Shown: positions 1 through 6,450 of the stretch, one piece after another
How positions within the stretch are numbered: the first letter of the stretch is position 1
Layout: each line of letters begins with the position of its first letter
Assembly: GCA_035761805.1 (NCBI GenBank)
Contig: DASTQL010000112.1
Span: 1 to 9,157, forward strand
DNA from: DASTQL01 sp035761805
GTDB lineage: Bacteria > Actinomycetota > Actinomycetes > Jiangellales > Jiangellaceae
Length of the DNA: 9,157 nt
Direction: 5' to 3'
Position numbers and translations under genes: made by a program
Notes under the pieces: model-generated
Databases searched by the model: none
What the model saw: the letters and a program-made list of their open reading frames with translations, nothing else
Told to the model about the DNA's origin: nothing

Positions 1-340
1 CGTAGGGCGCCGTCCCCCCGGACACGGGCACCAGCCCGGCCAGCGACGCGGTGTTGACGATGTGCCCGCCCCGCGGCTGCGCCTTCATCAGCGGGTATGC
101 GGCCCGGCAGCCGTGGAGCACTCCTCGGGCCAGATCCGCTACCTGGTCGCCGTCGCGGACGTCGAGCAGGACGCCACGCGCGGCTCCTGGGCCGGCGGCG
201 GTCAGCTGCTCCGCGAGGCGCTCGGCGGCCTCGTGCTGGACGTCGGCGAGCACGACGTCGTGGCCGCGGACGACGAGAGCGCGACCGATGGCCGCGCCGA
301 TGCCCGAGGCCCCTCCGGTGATGACGGCGATGCGTCGCAT
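1..340 (-). pseudogene. Short-chain dehydrogenase/reductase, partial, internally deleted
   Basis: The gene starts at ATG 340 on the minus strand after a good Shine-Dalgarno (GGAGGTGGAG) and runs off the left edge after 113 codons. The N-terminus is a classical SDR Rossmann fold: TGGASGIG at residues 8-15 is the TGxxxGxG cofactor loop, Asp33 at the end of beta-2 suggests NAD(H) preference, and LLDVRD lies at 58-63. The sequence then passes directly from QVADLAR (residues 66-72) to VLHGCRAAYPLM (74-85), which in this family follows the NNAG strand and the next helix. NTAS (96-99) supplies the catalytic Ser, and Tyr113, the last complete codon, is at the expected spacing for the YxxxK Tyr. That Tyr normally falls near residue 150-155, so about 40 residues including NNAG are missing in frame. 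Loss of NNAG and the helix after it should destroy cofactor binding and the tetramer interface, so I call it a pseudogene. It is the last visible gene of the minus-strand operon, 24 bp after the acetyltransferase. Family is certain; loss of function is inferred. Confidence 0.75.
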
Positions 341-364
341 CGTTCTCCACCTCCATGGACGAAG

Positions 365-1180
365 TCAGCCCGTGGTGCGCCACTCCTCCGCGAGGAGGGC
401 GTACGTGACGCTGTCCAGCCATCGGCCCGACCGGTGCAGCGACTCGGCGCGGAAATGAGCTTCCCGGCGCATGCCGACGCGCTCCATGAGCCGCCACGAC
501 GCTGTGTTGTCGAGGAAGCAGGTCGCCACGACCCTGCGCACACCGAGGTCCTCGAAGCAGATGCCCAGGAGCGCCCGCACCGCCTCGGTGGCGTACCCGT
601 GCCCGGTACGGGCGGGGTCCAGCACCCAGCCGAGCTCCGCCTGCTTGCGGGCGGCCCGGTCGGCGACCTCGACCTGGGCCCACGCGTCCTCGACCCGGAG
701 CATGAGGTCGCCGATCGTCTCCCCGTCCAGCTCGACGACGATCGTGTCCGCGAGCCGGACGGGGTCCGTGAAGGCGGAGCGGTAGTTCTCCAGATCGGTG
801 GGGAGCGAGGTGATCCACCGCCCGACCGGCTCCAGCCGCCGGTACGCGAAGCTGGCCTCCGCGTCCTCCGCTCCGGCCGCCCTGAGCGTAAGCCGTTCGG
901 TGCGGACCGGTTGCCGGAGCACAGGTCGCCGCCTCGACTCGCTCGGCCGCTTGTCCCAGCCCGAGTGGGCATCGACCGTACGAAGCGACAGCAGCGTGGC
1001 GCCGATGTCCCGCAACCCGGCCAGCACGCCGTGCAGCTGGGCCTGGTCCGCCATCGGACCGACCAGGGTCGAGGAGCCGTCGTCCTGGCGGCTCAGGTCG
1101 AGGTCGGCGAGCCAGCCCGACCAGTGATCGTCGAGGTGGCCCTGCACTCGGAGCTCGTAGATGAGCGCGGTGGTGGTCAT
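365..1180 (-). CDS. GNAT acetyltransferase (RimJ/RimL type) with extra N-terminal domain
   Basis: This is a 271-aa cytoplasmic protein with two parts. Residues about 88-268 are a GNAT N-acetyltransferase of the RimJ/RimL class: a PVRTERLTLR entry strand (91-100), the acetyl-CoA pyrophosphate loop in motif A (RTGHGYA, 191-197, preceded by LGWVLDP), and motif B with N225, S228 and the G236 turn (LDNTASWRLMERVGM). It should transfer acetyl from acetyl-CoA to an amine or a protein N-terminus; the substrate is unknown. Residues 1-70 (YELRVQGHLDD, then GPMADQAQLHGVLAGLRDIG, then LLSLRTV) resemble a small alpha/beta protein of unknown function that I recall as a stand-alone ORF in actinomycetes; here it is joined by an Arg-rich linker (78-87). 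ATG 1180 is chosen because it overlaps the DUF2306 stop as ATGA and has GGAG upstream; the open frame continues upstream to 1318, but only inside the DUF2306 gene. The gene is probably translationally coupled to its neighbour. Confidence 0.88.
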   Translation of the reverse strand: MTTTALIYELRVQGHLDDHWSGWLADLDLSRQDDGSSTLVGPMADQAQLHGVLAGLRDIGATLLSLRTVDAHSGWDKRPSESRRRPVLRQPVRTERLTLRAAGAEDAEASFAYRRLEPVGRWITSLPTDLENYRSAFTDPVRLADTIVVELDGETIGDLMLRVEDAWAQVEVADRAARKQAELGWVLDPARTGHGYATEAVRALLGICFEDLGVRRVVATCFLDNTASWRLMERVGMRREAHFRAESLHRSGRWLDSVTYALLAEEWRTTG

Positions 1181-1920
1181 GTGGGTGCTCCGGCGGGTGC
1201 GGCGCTCGGGCCGGTCCGGCGACCGGCCCGAGCACCAGTGTCCCGGGCGCGGCGCCGGGACCGCGGGCCGGCCGGGCGGCGGATGACCCATTCCGCGACG
1301 ACGAGGTTGATGACCCACCCTGCTCCCTTGGCGAGGTCACCGCGCAGCTCGCCGGTGCCGAGGAGCGCCGCGCCGACACCCTCGGTGAACGCCTGGGTGC
1401 CTGCGGCCAGGCCGATGGCGTACGCCCGGATCATCCAGGCCCGGTGGGCGGGGATGTCGCGGCGCCGGATCGCCGTGAACCCCAGCACCAGGCAGGCCGC
1501 CATCGCCGACCCGAAAGCGAGCCGGAGGACGTACAGCAGGTCGCCGGTGCCGTGCTTCGGCGCGTACACCAGGGTCATCCACAGCGCCGAGCCGGCGACG
1601 ACGAGGCCGGCTGCCGTCAGCACCCGACCGGCGCGCCGGTGCCAGGTCCGGTGCCTGCGGCGGAGGCGCGGCACGAGCTGGAGGGCTCCGGCGAGGGCGT
1701 ACACCGCGGCTCCGACGATGTGCAGGACGAGCGGGAGGGCGGAACCGGTGAACCGGCTGTCGGCGGGGACGATCTCGGGTCCACCGGCGAGCTGGACGAG
1801 GCGCAGGGTGCCCGCGACAATCGGGATCGCGCTGAGCAGCACCAGGGCGACCGGCACCGACCACTCGCGCGGAGCGCCCGGCCCTGGCCGGGCCGGGCGC
1901 TCCATCGACCGGAGAGTCAT
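1177..1920 (-). CDS. DUF2306 family membrane protein
   Basis: This is a 247-aa integral membrane protein. Hydrophobic segments lie at about residues 21-45, 61-84, 99-120, 127-149, 163-186 and 200-214, giving roughly six passes. It carries the hallmarks of DUF2306: a His in helix 2 (LHIVGA, H67), the HRTWHRRAGR loop (90-99), and a D-x-x-x-HRAWMIRAYA segment (155-168) leading into a helix. Conserved His residues in helices of this family suggest metal or haem chemistry, but no function is established. The C-terminal tail (215-247) is a hydrophilic Arg/Ala/Pro-rich extension. The start ATG 1920 overlaps the upstream gene's TGA (ATGA, 1917-1920), and its own TGA overlaps the next gene's ATG (1177-1180). 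The Shine-Dalgarno is weak, so translation is probably coupled to the upstream gene. M6 is a possible alternative start. The family call is confident; the role is unknown. Confidence 0.85.
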   Translation of the reverse strand: MTLRSMERPARPGPGAPREWSVPVALVLLSAIPIVAGTLRLVQLAGGPEIVPADSRFTGSALPLVLHIVGAAVYALAGALQLVPRLRRRHRTWHRRAGRVLTAAGLVVAGSALWMTLVYAPKHGTGDLLYVLRLAFGSAMAACLVLGFTAIRRRDIPAHRAWMIRAYAIGLAAGTQAFTEGVGAALLGTGELRGDLAKGAGWVINLVVAEWVIRRPAGPRSRRRARDTGARAGRRTGPSAAPAGAPT

Positions 1921-2597
1921 CGGACTGCCGGCTGCCCGGCGGGGACCTCGGCCGGAGCGGTCGCGACCGGGCGCCGCTGGTCGCGCCAAAGCGAGACGCC
2001 GAGGCCGATCAGAGCGATGCCGACGGGGACGGCGACCGGCCGGTTGAAGGACTCCGGCAGGGCGGACAGCGCCAGCGTGGACACTGCGCCGACGGCCAGG
2101 AGGGCGGCAGCCCACCGGGCGAGCACGCCAGCCCGGAAGAGCGCGATGCCGAAGAGGAGCCCGCCGCCCATGTAGCCGACGGCCGAGAACGTGAGCAGGA
2201 TCTGCATGGCGCCGATGTCACCGGTCGGGGTGCCGCCGAGAGCAGCGGTGAGGACGTCCTGGACGTAGCCGGGGGCGGTGTCCACCAGGGACGGGAGGAC
2301 GACGCCCGCGACGACCTCGACACCGAACATGGCGAGGTAGCCCAGGCTGAACAGCAGCCAGCCCACGAGCCCGAGGACACCGATCTGGCGGACCTGCCGC
2401 AGGTACATCCCGGCGATACCGGCCAGCGCCAGCACGGTCATGATCGCCTTGGCGGTGCTGCGCACGGACATCTCGGTGGTGGCCACTGTCGTGATGTCGA
2501 GCGTCGGGTGCTTGATCTGGACGGCGACGAAGACGGCGCCCGCGGTGGCGGCGGCGATGCCGGCGGCCCGGAGGAGGCGGTCGGGGGTGACGGTCAT
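1917..2597 (-). CDS. Hypothetical multi-pass membrane protein
   Basis: This 226-aa protein is strongly hydrophobic, with about six membrane segments at residues 9-28, 48-66, 72-104 (long, possibly two), 128-153, 158-180 and 187-204. A positively charged N-terminus (DRLLR) comes before helix 1. Between helices 1 and 2 is an external loop with KHPTLDITTVATTEMSVR (29-46), and between 104 and 127 a loop rich in small and polar residues. I do not recognise a named family with confidence; similar proteins occur next to LuxR-type regulators in actinomycetes. ATG 2597 is chosen over the in-frame ATG at 2645 because it has an AAGGAG Shine-Dalgarno seven bases upstream and gives a clean membrane N-terminus. 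It is the first gene of the operon, preceded by the palindrome cluster at 2668-2711. Its stop overlaps the start of the DUF2306 gene by ATGA, so the two membrane proteins may work together. Confidence 0.8.
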   Translation of the reverse strand: MTVTPDRLLRAAGIAAATAGAVFVAVQIKHPTLDITTVATTEMSVRSTAKAIMTVLALAGIAGMYLRQVRQIGVLGLVGWLLFSLGYLAMFGVEVVAGVVLPSLVDTAPGYVQDVLTAALGGTPTGDIGAMQILLTFSAVGYMGGGLLFGIALFRAGVLARWAAALLAVGAVSTLALSALPESFNRPVAVPVGIALIGLGVSLWRDQRRPVATAPAEVPAGQPAVR

Positions 2598-2652
2598 GGC
2601 TGGGCTCCTTGTCCTGGTGCTGTGCGCCGGGCGGGTGCCGGCCATGTCCAGG

Positions 2653-2658
2653 ACGGTA
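2653..2658 (-). promoter_or_regulatory. Possible -10 element (TACCGT) of the membrane-protein operon
   Basis: On the minus strand this hexamer reads TACCGT, fitting the actinobacterial TANNNT -10 pattern. It would give a leader of about 50 nt before ATG 2597, which carries a good Shine-Dalgarno. No clear -35 hexamer is seen at 17-18 bp; that interval overlaps the repeated half-sites instead, as expected for an activator-dependent promoter. This is weak evidence on its own. Confidence 0.3.
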
Positions 2659-2667
2659 GGAACCGGC

Positions 2668-2711
2668 GTGGTGACGGCACATCACCACGTGATGTGAGCG
2701 GGGTGGTGATT
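2668..2711. promoter_or_regulatory. Operator-like cluster: perfect palindrome plus repeated ATCACCAC half-sites
   Basis: A perfect inverted repeat lies at 2678-2696: CACATCAC, spacer CAC, GTGATGTG. It is embedded in three copies of the half-site GTGGTGA/TCACCAC: GTGGTGA at 2668-2674, TCACCAC at 2682-2688 and GTGGTGA at 2703-2709. The first two form a second inverted repeat with a 7-nt spacer. The cluster occupies the gap between the LAL regulator's stop and the first operon gene, just upstream of the likely -10. It has no U-tract and is AT-richer than its surroundings, so an operator is likelier than a terminator. The bound protein is unknown; the adjacent LuxR-type regulator is the obvious candidate. 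Confidence 0.55.
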
Positions 2712-2728
2712 GCCGGGCCCCGCCGCGG

Positions 2729-5518
2729 TCACAGCAGCGCGAGGTCGGTCGCCCTCCGTACGGCGGCCCGCCGGGTGTTCACTCCCAGCTTGGTGAAGAT
2801 GTGCTTGGTGTGCGTGCGCAGCGTGTTGACCGAGACGTAGAGCTGTCGGGCGATCTCCGGGCCGGTCAGGTCGGTCGCCAGCAGGCGCAGCACGTCGAGC
2901 TCGCGCTCACTGAGCCCCTCACCGGCGGGGGCGGCGGGTGCCGATGCCTCCCGATGCCGTGCGCGGTGCTGCTCGAGGGTGGCGAGCAGCTGCTCCGCGT
3001 GCGCGTCGACGTCGGGTGACGCCGGGCGCCGTACGGAGGCACGCAGCAGCTCCTCCATCGGCGGACCCTCGTCGAGGAAGAGGCGGCAGAAGCCGGCTGG
3101 CACCCCGTCGGTGAGTGCCGCTGCGAGATCGGCCTCGGCCGCGGCCAGGTCCCCGGCGGCGTGCCAGGCCAGTCCTCGTACCATCCGGGCCTCGACGAGG
3201 CTGCCGGCACGGCCGGCGTCGCGTGCGGCGTCGACGACGCGGTCGAGCACGGCGAGGCCGTCCTCGGCCCGGTGCTCGGCGACCAGCAGCCTGGCGAACG
3301 TGAGCTGGTCGTACTCGGCCAGGTAGGTGGCCGGGTCCGTCACGGTGACCTCGCGCTCCCGCGCCCAGGCACGCGCGCCCGCCAGATCACCCTGGGCGAT
3401 GCGGACGCGTGCCGTGACCGCGGCGATGGGGCGGACGTCGGGGAAGAACCCCGGGAGGTACAGCGGCGCGGCCTGCTCCAGCATCTCGGCCGCGCCGTCG
3501 AGGTCGCCCTCCGCCTGGCGGAGCCCGGCGACGGCCACGTACCAGCGGTGCCGGTTCTCCGGCAGGGACGCGCGGTCGCCGAGCGCCCGGGCGGTCTCGA
3601 GATGCTGCGCGGCCGCGTCGAGCTCGCCCTCCTCGCGCAGCACATCGGCGAGCCCGACGTGCAGGTCGCCGGTGGTGGACGGCACCGGGCCCGGGTGTCG
3701 CTCAGCGGCCGCCAGCGCCCGCTCGTAACGGACGCGCGCCTCCGCCGGGCCGCTGCGCGCCAGCCACATGCTGGCCAGGACGACGGTCGCTCCGAGCTCG
3801 TCGGCCACGTGTCCGGCCGCGTGCAGGTGCGCGATCGCGTCGCCGAAGGTCTCGACTGCGGTCTCGAGGTCTCCGGCGGCCCAGGCGGCCAGGCCGAGGA
3901 AGCCGTCGGCGGCGCCCCGCGAGAAGTGGTCGTCCGGGCCGCCCAGCTCCAGCGCACGACGGGCGTTCCGGACGGTCCCGTCGACGTCGCCACGGCCCTG
4001 CGCGACGGCGGCGCGGTAGACCGCGATGGCCGCGGGGAGCGACCGCAGCTCCTGGTCCCGCTCGCGCTGGGCCGCCGACAAGGGGCCGGTGGAGGGCTGG
4101 GCCGCCGCCGGCCGGTCGGCCGCCGCACGTGCCGCCGACAGCGCCTGCTCGGCGTCGTCGAGCCACGCCTCGACTCCGTCCAGGTCGCCCGCGGAGAGCC
4201 GGCTCCAGGCGACGTACGTGGCCAGGAGAGCCCGGCGGCGCACCACGTCGTCGGGGAGAGCGCGCAGCCATCCCCGGAGGGTGTGGTCGTGCCGGAGCTT
4301 CTTGTGCCCCGGCACCGCGAGCTCGACCAGGTCGGCGGTACGTTCGGCGTCCCCGGCGGCCGCAGCGTGCCGGACCGCGTCGTCGAGCAGGCCTCGCTCC
4401 GCGTACCAGCGGCTGGCGGCGGCGTGCAGCTCGGGGATGCGTTCCGGGCGCCGGGACAGCACCCGCGCACGCAAGGCGTCGGCGAAGAGGTGGTGGTATC
4501 GGTACCACTGCCGCTGGTCGTCGAGTGGGACGACGAAGAGGTTGGCCCGCTCGAGGCTCTCGAGCACGGCCTGGCCGTCGTTCCGGCCGGTCAGGGCGTC
4601 GCACAGCGGCCCTGTCATCGGGTCGAGCAGCGACGTGGCGAGCAGGAAGTCGCGCACGTCCTCGGGCTGGTGCTCCAGCACCTCCTCGACGAGGTAGTCG
4701 AGGACGAAGCGGTGGCTGCCGGTGAACTCGTCGACGAAGTCCTCGACCCGGTCGGCGGACCCTGCCCCGTCGGCGGCCCGACCCCGTGCCGAGAGGGCGG
4801 CCAGCTGCAGGCCGGCGGCCCAGCCCTCAGTCCGTGCCTCGAGGGCGGCGACGTGCGCCGCGTCGAGCTCCAGCCCCATCACACGGTTGAGGAATGCGTC
4901 GGCCTCGTCGGCTGTGAAGCGCAGATCTCTGGCGCGCAGCTCGAGGAGGTCGCCGCGGCTGCGCAGCCGCGCCAGCGGCAGCGGCGGATCGGCGCGCGTG
5001 GTCAGGGCGAGGGTGACCTGGGGCGGCAGGTGGTCGAGCAGGAAGGACACGGCCCGGTGGACGTCCGCCGCGTCGACGAGGTGGTAGTCGTCGAGGGCGA
5101 CGACGGTCGGTCCGGCCAGCTGGTCGAGGCCGTTGATGAGGGAGACCAGGACGTCCTCGGTCGGCACGTCTCGGTCGCTCTCCAGCAGCGCCTGGGCGTC
5201 CGCACCGATGTCGTCCCCTGTCGTCCGGACCGCCGCGACCAGGTCGGTGAGGAACGAGCGGAGGTCGGCGTCGCCTTCGTCGAGAGACAGCCAGGCCACG
5301 CGCAGGGGGTGGCGCTCCGCGGCCGGGCGATCGGCACTCGGCTCCTCTGGCGCCAGCCATTGCGTCAGCAGCGTGGTCTTGCCGAAGCCGGCCGGGGCTG
5401 CGACGAGCACCAGCCGCGGCAGCGGGCGGGCGGCTCGCAGCCGGGCGACGAGCCGGGGGCGGGCGACGAGCTGCCGGCGCGGCGACGGGACGTGCAGCTT
5501 GGTGCCCAGAACCGGCAT
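2729..5518 (-). CDS. LAL/MalT-family ATP-binding LuxR-type transcriptional regulator
   Basis: This is a 929-aa cytoplasmic transcription factor, the usual size for large ATP-binding LuxR (LAL) regulators. The N-terminus (LGTKLHVPSPRRQLVARPRL) is typical of MalT-like proteins. Walker A is AAPAGFGKTT (40-49) with K47; Walker B is TVVALDDYH (138-146); LTTRADPPLPLARLRSRG (172-189) is the sensor-like STAND segment; EGWAAGLQLAAL follows at 231-242. Residues about 400-850 are Ala/Leu-rich helical repeats of TPR type, where an inducer or partner protein would bind. The C-terminal LuxR HTH (868-929) contains LSERELDVLRLLA and VSVNTLRTHTKHIFTKLGV. In this family, inducer and ATP binding drive oligomerisation and activation. 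ATG 5518 is preferred because the MalT-like N-terminus starts there; the upstream in-frame ATG at 5620 would add 34 unrelated residues. There is no Shine-Dalgarno, only a TACCGT hexamer 6 nt upstream, so the mRNA may be leaderless. The co-directional operon at 2597-1 is its likely target. Confidence 0.93.
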   Translation of the reverse strand: MPVLGTKLHVPSPRRQLVARPRLVARLRAARPLPRLVLVAAPAGFGKTTLLTQWLAPEEPSADRPAAERHPLRVAWLSLDEGDADLRSFLTDLVAAVRTTGDDIGADAQALLESDRDVPTEDVLVSLINGLDQLAGPTVVALDDYHLVDAADVHRAVSFLLDHLPPQVTLALTTRADPPLPLARLRSRGDLLELRARDLRFTADEADAFLNRVMGLELDAAHVAALEARTEGWAAGLQLAALSARGRAADGAGSADRVEDFVDEFTGSHRFVLDYLVEEVLEHQPEDVRDFLLATSLLDPMTGPLCDALTGRNDGQAVLESLERANLFVVPLDDQRQWYRYHHLFADALRARVLSRRPERIPELHAAASRWYAERGLLDDAVRHAAAAGDAERTADLVELAVPGHKKLRHDHTLRGWLRALPDDVVRRRALLATYVAWSRLSAGDLDGVEAWLDDAEQALSAARAAADRPAAAQPSTGPLSAAQRERDQELRSLPAAIAVYRAAVAQGRGDVDGTVRNARRALELGGPDDHFSRGAADGFLGLAAWAAGDLETAVETFGDAIAHLHAAGHVADELGATVVLASMWLARSGPAEARVRYERALAAAERHPGPVPSTTGDLHVGLADVLREEGELDAAAQHLETARALGDRASLPENRHRWYVAVAGLRQAEGDLDGAAEMLEQAAPLYLPGFFPDVRPIAAVTARVRIAQGDLAGARAWAREREVTVTDPATYLAEYDQLTFARLLVAEHRAEDGLAVLDRVVDAARDAGRAGSLVEARMVRGLAWHAAGDLAAAEADLAAALTDGVPAGFCRLFLDEGPPMEELLRASVRRPASPDVDAHAEQLLATLEQHRARHREASAPAAPAGEGLSERELDVLRLLATDLTGPEIARQLYVSVNTLRTHTKHIFTKLGVNTRRAAVRRATDLALL

Positions 5519-5524
5519 CCGGTC

Positions 5525-5530
5525 ACGGTA
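5525..5530 (-). promoter_or_regulatory. Possible -10 element (TACCGT) for a leaderless regulator transcript
   Basis: The minus strand reads TACCGT with only 6 nt between it and ATG 5518. If used, transcription would start at or next to the A of the ATG. The lack of any Shine-Dalgarno supports a leaderless mRNA, which is common in actinomycetes. No good -35 is visible. Confidence 0.35.
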
Positions 5531-5705
5531 ACGCCGACCCCGTCTCCAGGTCGGCGATGGAGGACAGGCCGCGTCACCAGCCGGCGTCGGTGCTGGTCGT
5601 CCCGACGAGCAGCGCGCCACGGCACAGGGTCACGCCACCGCGTGGGTCGAGGGCCCGACCCTCGGCGAAGGCGGCGTCGAAATCTACGGGGTCTGACGCG
5701 GACCG

Positions 5706-5747
5706 GACCAGGGCGTCGATTGGGGTCGGCTCTATCGCGCCCTGGTC
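5706..5747. repeat. Long inverted repeat with a single bulged base
   Basis: The left arm GACCAGGGCGTCGAT (5706-5720) and right arm ATCGCGCCCTGGTC (5734-5747) are complementary over 14 pairs, with one bulged A/T position and a 13-nt loop (5721-5733). A GC-rich stem this long is unlikely by chance. No T-tract follows on either strand. It could be an operator, an mRNA structure, or the terminator of the lost gene whose remnant overlaps it. Confidence 0.6.
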
Positions 5748-5802
5748 GTTGGCAGCGGTCTACACATCGTGGCGACCCGCCGCATCCTGCGGGCGCCGCC
5801 CC

Positions 5803-5808
5803 ACCGGT
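5803..5808 (+). promoter_or_regulatory. Possible -10 element (TACGGT) of the basic-protein gene
   Basis: TACGGT fits TANNNT and would start a transcript near 5815, giving a leader of about 30 nt that contains the GAGGAGG Shine-Dalgarno of the gene at 5847. No convincing -35 lies at 17-18 bp upstream. The identification is tentative. Confidence 0.3.
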
Positions 5809-5846
5809 ACGGTCACGATCAACAACAGAGCCGAGGAGGCAGCGCG

Positions 5847-6371
5847 ATGCAGGCCCTCATGCACACCCTCAACGACGCCGACCGCGACCTGATCCGGGAG
5901 ACCGAGCGGGACCGGATGGCCGGGCTCGACGAAGACGCCCTCGTCGACCTGCACAAGCGCGTGAGGCGGGCGCGGAACAAGTACGCGAAGCGCTACCGCC
6001 GCGAGGCCGCCGGCACCGTGCAGGAGAAGGGTGGGCGCGGCAAGGCCCGTGCGAAAGGCAAGCACAACGCCGCCAAGGCTGAGGTCTTCGAGGGCGCTCT
6101 GTCCCGGGTCAGCCGGCAGCTGGCGACGGCTGCCCGGCGGAGCGCCCAGGACCTGCGCGCCGAGAGGTTGGCCGCGGCCCGTGGTGCCGACGGTGGCCCG
6201 ACCACCGCTCGCACCTCGACGGCGCGTACGGCGAAGAAGGCCTCGGCCCGCAAGGCCTCGAGCCCGACTGCCGGCCGGGACTCCCGCCCGCGCACACCCG
6301 CGACGACGAAGCGTGTGGCGGCCACGCGGGCCGCCGGTGCACGACGTCAGGCGAGGCGCGACAGCCGCTGA
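5847..6371 (+). CDS. Conserved basic actinobacterial protein with histone-like tail
   Basis: This 174-aa protein starts at ATG 5847 after a strong GAGGAGG Shine-Dalgarno. The first part (about residues 7-112) looks folded and helical: LNDADRDLIRETERDRMAGL, then DALVDLHKRVRRARNKYAKRYRREA, then KAEVFEGALSRVSRQLATAARRSAQDLRAERLAAAR. It matches my memory of a conserved actinobacterial family of unknown function. The tail (113-174) is low-complexity, rich in Ala, Arg, Lys, Thr, Ser and Pro, with almost no acidic residues and motifs such as ARTAKKASARKAS, like histone H1 or mycobacterial HupB tails. Nucleic-acid or nucleoid binding is a reasonable inference, not a demonstrated function. The in-frame M5 is a less likely alternative start. 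It is a stand-alone gene, convergent with the methyltransferase, and no clear terminator separates them. Confidence 0.78.
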   Translation: MQALMHTLNDADRDLIRETERDRMAGLDEDALVDLHKRVRRARNKYAKRYRREAAGTVQEKGGRGKARAKGKHNAAKAEVFEGALSRVSRQLATAARRSAQDLRAERLAAARGADGGPTTARTSTARTAKKASARKASSPTAGRDSRPRTPATTKRVAATRAAGARRQARRDSR

Positions 6372-6450
6372 TCGCGTCTGACACGGTTCGCAGGCCGGAA
6401 GAGCCCCCGTCCCAGGAGCTGAGGTCGCCTGAGAACGGCGCGGCGCGTCA

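Larger units (their letters stand above)
5519..5846. other. Divergent intergenic region, 328 bp, with possible gene remnant
   Basis: This region separates the minus-strand LAL regulator from the plus-strand basic protein and should hold both promoters. No intact gene is seen. On the minus strand, 5759-5574 is an open stretch of 61 codons ending in TGA with no ATG, and no GTG before codon 43. It includes DPVDFDAAFAEGRALDPRGG, which looks coding-like and faintly resembles the C-terminal tail of large LuxR-type ATPases. It may be the eroded end of a lost gene. The region also contains the strong inverted repeat at 5706-5747 and a smaller GGGTCG/CGACCC hairpin at 5644-5661. Confidence 0.4.

Noticed and set aside
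1181..1318. Longer N-terminus for the acetyltransferase (ATG at 1318)
   Set aside because: The extra 46 residues are Pro/Arg-rich read-through of the DUF2306 3' end in another frame. ATG 1180 has a Shine-Dalgarno and the ATGA coupling.
62..2047. A 661-codon open frame on the plus strand opposite the acetyltransferase and DUF2306 genes
   Set aside because: It crosses several real minus-strand genes and their overlaps, and its translation is Arg/Pro/Gly-rich with no domain.
2678..2696. Palindrome read as a rho-independent terminator of the LAL gene
   Set aside because: No T-tract follows on the minus strand, the loop is only 3 nt, and half-sites recur on both sides, which suits an operator better.
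5519..5620. Longer N-terminus for the LAL regulator (ATG at 5620)
   Set aside because: The 34 additional residues do not resemble MalT/LAL N-termini, which begin close to the MPVLGTKLHVP segment at 5518.
3161..6082. A 973-codon open frame on the plus strand opposite the LAL regulator
   Set aside because: It is antisense to a clearly conserved regulator with Walker and HTH motifs. In GC-rich DNA the complementary frame often stays open; its translation is low-complexity Arg/Gly/Val with no family features, and it runs through the intergenic region.
6372..6450. Terminator between the convergent basic-protein and methyltransferase genes
   Set aside because: I could find only 4-bp stems and no T-run in this 79-bp gap.
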